27,448 nucleotides of DNA from positions 1 through 27,448 of the IMG/VR virus record IMGVR_UViG_3300029893_000059; one strand, written 5' to 3'. Positions 23,706-27,448 of this stretch are shown one piece after another; the first letter of the stretch is position 1, and each line of letters begins with the position of its first letter. The notes beneath the pieces are model-generated. The model searched no databases. It had not been told where the DNA came from and saw nothing but the letters and a program-made list of their open reading frames with translations. A program made the translations under genes and the position numbers. The DNA comes from a virus.

Positions 23706-24503
23706 TTATTTATTACTAGCTATATATCTTTGCAAACCTCTTGGTGTTAATGTTTTAATCTCACCAGTTTCTTTATCTATTACATTGATATATTTTCTTT
23801 TAATTTCAGCTATTGCTTCAGCTGGATCGATTCCTTTATCTAGATATTTACGTAGTACTCTATCTTCTATCTCATGTAAAGAGGCTATTTGTGATATCTT
23901 CATCATCTTTCCTCGGTACATGTATTTTCTACCATGCATTAGTTGGGTATCTACAGCATCTTCAACACTCATGCCTTTAGATATTCTCTTAGCTATGGTA
24001 TTACTATCTAATCCAGATATAAGCGATAATTCGCTGAGAGTTTTTTGTTCACCTTTATAGGTTAAACTAAAAATCCGTTTTGGTACTTCCATTTCTATAT
24101 TTAAACCATTCTTCCATCTTGCTCTTATTGTCGATTCATTTATATTTAATAACTTCGATGCTTCGGTAGCATTCATTACTTGACCTGTACTTGGGATTGT
24201 TACCATGAAATTGCTAGATCTATTATTAGCCTGTTCTTCTTGTGTGGCCCATCTAACATTACCAGGCTCGTAGTTACCATCGTTGTTAATGCGATCGAGC
24301 GTATGTTTTGGAGATGGACGAGGACCTATATAGTCGTAAAAAGCTTGAAAAGAATCACGCCATTCTGGATATACTGTAATACCGCGACCACCATAACGAT
24401 GGTATCTTTTATCATTCTTTCTATAACATCTTTCTTTCATAGCAGCCCAGATTTTATATTCTGGTAAATAACGCTTACCATGCCATTCTCTTTGTTTCTT
24501 CAT
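23706..24503 (-). CDS. HNH homing endonuclease with repeat DNA-binding tail
   Basis: This 265-aa protein starts at ATG 24503 with AAGGAG upstream. Residues 1-95 are a typical phage HNH nuclease: YKIWAAMKERCYRKND, YGGRGITVYPEWRDSF, then the HNH core with HTLDRINNDGNYEPGNVRWAT, whose D and N residues bind the metal. After it come four weakly repeated units of 35 to 45 residues of helix-turn-helix type (ATEASKLLNINESTIRARWK, LSELSLISGLDSNTIAKRIS, ISQIASLHEIEDRVLRKYLD), like the NUMOD modules of homing enzymes. It presumably cuts an intronless or element-free allele to spread itself, here as a free-standing gene between sheath and tube. No intron is evident around it. Confidence 0.88.
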   Translation of the reverse strand: MKKQREWHGKRYLPEYKIWAAMKERCYRKNDKRYHRYGGRGITVYPEWRDSFQAFYDYIGPRPSPKHTLDRINNDGNYEPGNVRWATQEEQANNRSSNFMVTIPSTGQVMNATEASKLLNINESTIRARWKNGLNIEMEVPKRIFSLTYKGEQKTLSELSLISGLDSNTIAKRISKGMSVEDAVDTQLMHGRKYMYRGKMMKISQIASLHEIEDRVLRKYLDKGIDPAEAIAEIKRKYINVIDKETGEIKTLTPRGLQRYIASNK

Positions 24504-24744
24504 CTTCCTGCTCCTTGTTGGTTAACAGAGCCATCTATAGCTCTCATGTACTATATATGTGATCATACCATGCTAGGATATTGAAAAGATAATTTACCAC
24601 CCATAGAGCCTTTTACAGGGCTCTATAGGAGTATTTAATCAATAGGTCGTGAGTGTAAGTAGTAATCATTCATTTCTCACACGAGCCATGGATTAAAAAC
24701 ATGGATTAATGAAATACACTGGAATTATCTACAGGAGACTGAAG
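24504..24744. promoter_or_regulatory. Divergent intergenic region with hairpins
   Basis: It holds AGAGC/GCTCT near 24526-24544, a dispersed-repeat relative at 24543-24567 and an ATAGAGCC/GGCTCTAT hairpin at 24603-24626. The dispersed-repeat core on the minus strand contains TATATAGTAC about 50 bases before the endonuclease start and may be its promoter. No gene is seen. Confidence 0.45.
24543..24567 (-). repeat. Dispersed repeat copy C (partial, promoter-like)
   Basis: TCTCATGTA, then CTATATATGTGATCAT matches the first half of copies A, B and D at about 22 of 25 positions; the TCAGATA end is not preserved. Its minus-strand TATATAGTAC faces the homing endonuclease gene. Confidence 0.45.
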
Positions 24745-24951
24745 ATGGGAAGTTTCACTGATGAAAAACTCACTTATATTGAAGATGCAGGTAGGAAAGG
24801 TAAGGGGTTATTCTCAAACCAACCATTACCAGAAGGAACTATCATAGGTATGTATGATGGGACGGCTAAGAGAATATTTGCTACAGAAGCCATGGGTATG
24901 GATAGATCTCTATGGATTGAAAAATGTATAAAGAATGGCTATCTCAAGTAG
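24745..24951 (+). CDS. Truncated SET-domain-like ORF, 68 aa
   Basis: ATG 24745 follows AGGAG; an in-frame ATG at 24709 lacks one. Residues 14-37 contain GRKGKGLFSNQPLPEGTIIG, which matches the opening of SET domains (G-x-G-[LV]-F-x(5)-[IL]-x-x-G-x-x-I), the first strand pair before the methyl-donor site. The rest of a SET domain, including the NHS/C motif and catalytic tyrosine, is absent. The last five codons (GYLK stop) lie in dispersed repeat copy D, so the gene seems to have been cut off by the repeat or a recombination there. It may be a remnant rather than an active methyltransferase; a small functional protein is possible. Confidence 0.55.
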   Translation: MGSFTDEKLTYIEDAGRKGKGLFSNQPLPEGTIIGMYDGTAKRIFATEAMGMDRSLWIEKCIKNGYLK

Positions 24952-24980
24952 TATATATCTGACCATGGTAGAATCAGATA
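24937..24980 (-). repeat. Dispersed repeat copy D
   Basis: It matches 13271-13314 at 39 of 44 positions. Differences are one base in the TATATAT(G/C)TGA part and four in the spacer before TCAGATA. It overlaps the 3' end of the SET-like ORF. Read leftward it contains TATATACTAC and points to the homing endonuclease region. Confidence 0.6.
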
Positions 24981-25042
24981 CCATCGTATGGTGTAGTAAT
25001 AGATATCTTCTTCTTTGAATAGCTTGGTTGTATATAGGCTAT

Positions 25043-25231
25043 TTAAATGGTTTCAAAGCCGTCATTCTCCTGGGGCTGAAGAGAACCCCCGTCCGGCCTC
25101 ACGAGGGCTGGACGGTTAGGTTCTTCAATATCAGTTGAGGAGAAAATACCTACTAACTGTAAGACAAAAACTCCAGGCAATAGTATGGATATCCACTGAG
25201 AATTTTCTGGTTCTATGTTAAAGAAGAACAT
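25043..25231 (-). CDS. Possible 62-aa membrane protein
   Basis: A minus-strand frame from ATG 25231 encodes MFFFNIEPENSQ, then a hydrophobic segment (WISILLPGVFVLQLVGIF) and a polar, proline-containing tail ending ENDGFETI. The layout would fit a small single-span membrane protein. The ribosome site is poor and the stretch also holds an imperfect inverted repeat (GAACC...GTCC at 25085-25094 against GGAC...GGTTC near 25109-25124) in the leader of the tube gene. I give it low weight. Confidence 0.33.
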   Translation of the reverse strand: MFFFNIEPENSQWISILLPGVFVLQLVGIFSSTDIEEPNRPALVRPDGGSLQPQENDGFETI

Positions 25232-25273
25232 GGGATCGGTTACCGGTAACAACTTTTATCTTCGGAGAAAAAC

Positions 25274-26152
25274 ATGGCACGTTTGACTGATGCAATTCTT
25301 GGAGGGCAAGGTGCTGGTGTTGGTTATGCTGTAAACGCCAATCAACCCATGCTTGATTTGTCCCATGGTGGCCAACAAGGCTGGTCCCCTAACTTGGTAG
25401 AGTGGATCTCTAACCAAGCCTATGTTCGTCGCAACCTCGTATGCATCATGCTGGAAGCTCCGAAGTTGTTTACTCTGCTTCCCAACCCTGAGAAGTGGGT
25501 GCAGTCTCTGAAGTCCCTTATGGAGCTTCATGTTCGTACTATCGAAGGTTTTAACGCTGGTTTGACCGTTGAACTGGATGAGCATCCCGTTGGCGGAGCT
25601 GGTGAGATGCAGCAGGAAGTTATCGATGTCAAGCGTGCTCGCACTGAGCCGGTGTTTGGGTTCGTTGAGAAGTACGGTCGTCCGATCCAGACGCTGCTTG
25701 ATTACTGGATTCGATATGGTCTGATGGATCCTGACACTAAATTCGCTTTGGCTGCTACGCTTGGTCAGGCTCCTTCCGATATGCTGGCTGACTGGTATTC
25801 GATGACTTGTTTGTTCTTCGAACCCGATCCTACGCATTCGAAAATCGTGCAAGCTTGGGTCACCACCAACATGTTCCCGAAGGGTAATGGTGAAGTGATC
25901 GGTAAGCGCGATCTGACTTCTGCTTCTGAGCTTAACAACCTGAGCATCGAGTTCACTGGTGTTAGCCAGTATGGTATCGGTGTTAATGTGTTTGCTCAGA
26001 ACATCTTGAACCAGATCAACATCAAGAATGCTGATCCGTTCATGCGTCCGAGCTTCATTCAGAACCTTGCTGCTGACGTTCAGGCTGCTAACATTGGCTA
26101 CAAGCAAGAAGCCGAGTTGGTTGGTTCTGAAGCAGTATCTAGCCTCGGATAA
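25274..26152 (+). CDS. Tail tube protein (phiKZ gp30 type)
   Basis: This 292-aa protein starts at ATG 25274, six to seven bases after GGAG. The N-terminus MARLTDAILGGQGAG leads into a globular domain; the segment VRTIEGFNAGLTVELDEHPV followed by MQQEVIDVKRARTEPVF has the strand pattern of tube proteins, where a beta sheet lines the channel. It is the next virion gene after the sheath, as gp30 follows gp29 in phiKZ, except that a homing endonuclease and the SET-like fragment lie between. It stacks into the rigid inner tube through which DNA leaves. Codon use is like that of the sheath, in keeping with an abundant product. Sequence from residue 1 to 292 appears intact. Confidence 0.82.
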   Translation: MARLTDAILGGQGAGVGYAVNANQPMLDLSHGGQQGWSPNLVEWISNQAYVRRNLVCIMLEAPKLFTLLPNPEKWVQSLKSLMELHVRTIEGFNAGLTVELDEHPVGGAGEMQQEVIDVKRARTEPVFGFVEKYGRPIQTLLDYWIRYGLMDPDTKFALAATLGQAPSDMLADWYSMTCLFFEPDPTHSKIVQAWVTTNMFPKGNGEVIGKRDLTSASELNNLSIEFTGVSQYGIGVNVFAQNILNQINIKNADPFMRPSFIQNLAADVQAANIGYKQEAELVGSEAVSSLG

Positions 26153-26173
26153 TCAAAAAATCAATGACATACT

Positions 26174-26212
26174 ACTTCCTCCTGGACAGCCATATAGGCT
26201 CCAGGAGGAAGT
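26174..26212. terminator. Inverted repeat between tube and dCTP deaminase genes
   Basis: ACTTCCTCCTGGA pairs with TCCAGGAGGAAGT, and an inner GCC/GGC stem closes over ATATA. It separates convergent stops at 26152 and 26214 and is probably a bidirectional terminator. Confidence 0.75.
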
Positions 26213-26213
26213 A

Positions 26214-26789
26214 TCATACTTTAGGTAGTACGATGGTGCTTTCTTGATTTTGATACTTACCTTTACGATCGGCGTAGCTAACTTCACATGGTATCTTCCC
26301 TTTAAAGAAGAGAACCTGAGCGCATCCCTGGTTGGCATAGAGTTTAGCTGGCAAAGGAGATCCATTACTGAATTCGAGTGTTACATAGCCACACCATTCG
26401 CTTTCCAGCGGGCTAGCCAGGCAATTGATGCCACATCTAGCATAAGTGGATTTATTCAGCACGATCGTCTGTATATCCCTAGGTATATTGAATTTCTCAA
26501 CAGACCTACCAAGCACAAACGAATGCGGTGGGATAATGACATAATCACCAACCCTGTCTACATAACTATCATGATCAAAATCAAGAGGGTCGATGATAGT
26601 TGAAGAGATATTAGAGAAGACCTTAAACTCAGGAGCTAGTCTAATATCATAGCCATATGAACTATTACCATAGCTGATGATCTTCTTACCATCAACTTCT
26701 TTAACCTGTTGAGATACAAAAGGTGAGATCATTGGCTTATCTGTATTTTCACACAACTCCCTGATCTCGATGTCTGACAATATGCTCAC
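26214..26789 (-). CDS. dcd: dCTP deaminase (Dcd family)
   Basis: I place the start at GTG 26789, six bases after AGGAG, giving 191 aa, close to the 193 of the Escherichia coli enzyme; the longer frame to 26843 has no start site. Family landmarks are [13 protein letters not shown] near residue 42-54, [10 protein letters not shown] (the GKSSxAR loop), [13 protein letters not shown] with the catalytic glutamate, QGCAQVLFF, and the C-terminal KGKYQNQ that closes over the nucleotide. It turns dCTP into dUTP, feeding thymidylate supply. Some relatives also split dUTP to dUMP; the motifs do not settle which applies. It belongs with the phage's nucleotide metabolism and lies 78 bases downstream of the 119-aa gene. 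Confidence 0.9.
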   Translation of the reverse strand: MSILSDIEIRELCENTDKPMISPFVSQQVKEVDGKKIISYGNSSYGYDIRLAPEFKVFSNISSTIIDPLDFDHDSYVDRVGDYVIIPPHSFVLGRSVEKFNIPRDIQTIVLNKSTYARCGINCLASPLESEWCGYVTLEFSNGSPLPAKLYANQGCAQVLFFKGKIPCEVSYADRKGKYQNQESTIVLPKV

Positions 26790-26828
26790 GAATATCTCCT
26801 GATTTAAAGAAAATTGGCTAAAGTACCA

Positions 26829-26854
26829 CACCTGCCACCACATGTTGGCAGGTG
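26829..26854 (-). terminator. Hairpin after the 119-aa gene
   Basis: CACCTGCCA pairs with TGGCAGGTG across an eight-base loop, 13 bases past the stop at 26868. Leftward it is followed by TGTGGTACTTTAG, with few U's, so termination may be partial before the dCTP deaminase gene. Confidence 0.6.
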
Positions 26855-26867
26855 GGTGGGATTTTAA

Positions 26868-27227
26868 TTAGGCTTTCTTGTTAGCACGGTTCTTGTGCAG
26901 GAACTGGTACATCACTGCAAACCCAAACAACACAAGGCTGTTCGGAATAGTGCAGATAGGGTAACCAGAACGATTCTTCACAATCGTATCCGTATAGGCG
27001 AGATCGATGTAGACGCGAAAATGTTTTTTCACATCGCACCAGACCAACCGGAAATCTGGTACGTATTGAAGATTGTTCTCGATCAGGATGACTCTATTAT
27101 CATCCTTGCTACTGACTTCAGTACCATTCAGAGCAACCAAGCTTTTAAGTTGATTGTATACACGTGAACGAAAACGAGTAGTTTGATCTGATGGTGCTGC
27201 TGTGCTTGATAGGATTGTTACAGACAT
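26868..27227 (-). CDS. Unknown 119-aa protein with C-terminal membrane segment
   Basis: ATG 27227 follows AAGGAG by six to seven bases. The first 35 residues are polar and probably helical (TTRFRSRVYNQLKSLVAL), the middle is beta-rich (RVILIENN, FRLVWCDVKKHFRVYIDLAY), and a hydrophobic stretch near the end (NSLVLFGFAVMYQFL) is followed by KNRANKKA. That is the layout of a tail-anchored membrane protein with a positive end inside, though the segment is short. I do not recognise the family. It may act at the inner membrane, for example during lysis or host takeover, but nothing in the sequence decides this. Confidence 0.7.
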   Translation of the reverse strand: MSVTILSSTAAPSDQTTRFRSRVYNQLKSLVALNGTEVSSKDDNRVILIENNLQYVPDFRLVWCDVKKHFRVYIDLAYTDTIVKNRSGYPICTIPNSLVLFGFAVMYQFLHKNRANKKA

Positions 27228-27318
27228 TGTGATACTCCTTCTTAAAGGCTGGAAAGATTACTACTAAAATAGCCATAGGACATTACCCTATAGCGTTTGG
27301 TGCTACAAAAACAACAAA

Positions 27319-27448
27319 CTACATATGCCCATTGAACTGCTTAGCTAGAAACACAGAACAACAGGACTTGTTTGACTTACTCCTCGCACTGAAGTACGAG
27401 GATTCCTGAGCCTCACGACCCAAGGGTCCCACTTCATCGAGATGCTTA
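27319..27448 (-). pseudogene. TnpB C-terminal tail, runs off right edge
   Basis: The minus strand from 27448 is open for 42 codons to a TAG at 27319-27321. It includes GPLGREAQESSYFSARSK, of the kind often found at TnpB ends where the coding sequence runs into the element's right-end hairpin. Joined to position 1 of the window the reading frame continues without a break: TMTNF, then H made of bases 2, 1 and 27448, then KHLDEVG. I therefore take it as the end of the same gene as 1-380. The 27228-27318 part before it has no gene. Confidence 0.65.
27375..27410 (-). ncRNA. IS200/IS605-type right-end hairpin, putative omega RNA scaffold end
   Basis: On the minus strand CCTCGTAC pairs with GTGCGAGG across a TTCA loop (27382-27401), with one T-G wobble that is a C-A mismatch on the other strand. 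It is followed by AGTAAGTCAAA. This is the usual right-end motif of IS605-group elements (GAATC, stem, TTCA-type loop, stem, AGTAGTCA). In active elements the RNA covering this end is the guide scaffold of TnpB, and the bases just beyond (from about 27371 downward) serve as guide. Whether it is still transcribed is unknown. Confidence 0.55.

Noticed and set aside
25256-26107. 283-aa minus-strand frame opposite the tube gene
   Set aside because: Same cause: codon-biased sense gene. The sense frame has the ribosome site and tube-like sequence.
26790-26843. N-terminal extension of the dCTP deaminase
   Set aside because: No start site upstream; GTG 26789 has AGGAG at six bases and gives the family's usual length.

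Overview
The window is a piece of a lytic jumbo myovirus of the phiKZ-like, nucleus-forming kind, infecting a bacterium I cannot name. The diagnostic genes are a PhuZ-type phage tubulin (7656-8621), a phiKZ-type large terminase (13362-15530), a contractile tail sheath (21571-23649), a tail tube protein (25274-26152), and the motif B plus motif C part of a split family B DNA polymerase (789-2909). There are no rRNA or tRNA genes and no CRISPR array. Most of the DNA is AT-rich, while a few genes (sheath, tube, PhuZ, the 115-aa gene) are visibly richer in C- and G-ending codons.

Layout. 1-380: C-terminal remnant of a TnpB (IS200/IS605 OrfB) running off the left edge; its last 42 codons and a TnpB-type right-end hairpin lie at the right edge (27319-27448). 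Read across the two ends, the frame is continuous, so the window is probably a circularly closed contig or the stretch between two TnpB copies. 381-788: non-coding, with a dispersed repeat. 789-3166: polymerase fragment and an overlapping small gene. 3265-3516: lone plus-strand basic protein. 3546-7588: compact minus-strand operon of small overlapping genes around a DHH/DHHA1 phosphoesterase; five of its products share one secondary-structure plan and may be paralogues. 7656-9116: PhuZ and a secreted lytic transglycosylase. 9117-9944: a gene-free divergent region full of perfect hairpins and a short tandem repeat. 9945-12695: plus-strand operon with a full Mrp/NBP35-type P-loop ATPase between two unknown proteins. 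12741-13088: small minus-strand gene with strong codon bias. 13362-21293: terminase and three large virion-protein genes on the minus strand, with one small plus-strand gene between. 21571-26152: sheath and tube on the plus strand, separated by an HNH homing endonuclease and a truncated SET-like ORF. 26214-27227: dCTP deaminase and a small C-terminally anchored membrane protein.

How the genes fit together. Terminase packages DNA; sheath, tube and the 556-, 863- and 326-aa proteins build the contractile tail and neighbouring virion parts; the transglycosylase opens peptidoglycan; PhuZ organises the phage nucleus and virion traffic; the polymerase fragment, dCTP deaminase and probably the DHH enzyme serve DNA synthesis and nucleotide metabolism. 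Nearly every convergent junction carries a long perfect inverted repeat, so transcription units are short and individually insulated. The least explained parts are the five-gene paralogue-like cluster, the Mrp operon, the hairpin-rich 9.2-9.9 kb region, the 39-44 bp dispersed repeats and the TnpB remnant at the joined ends.
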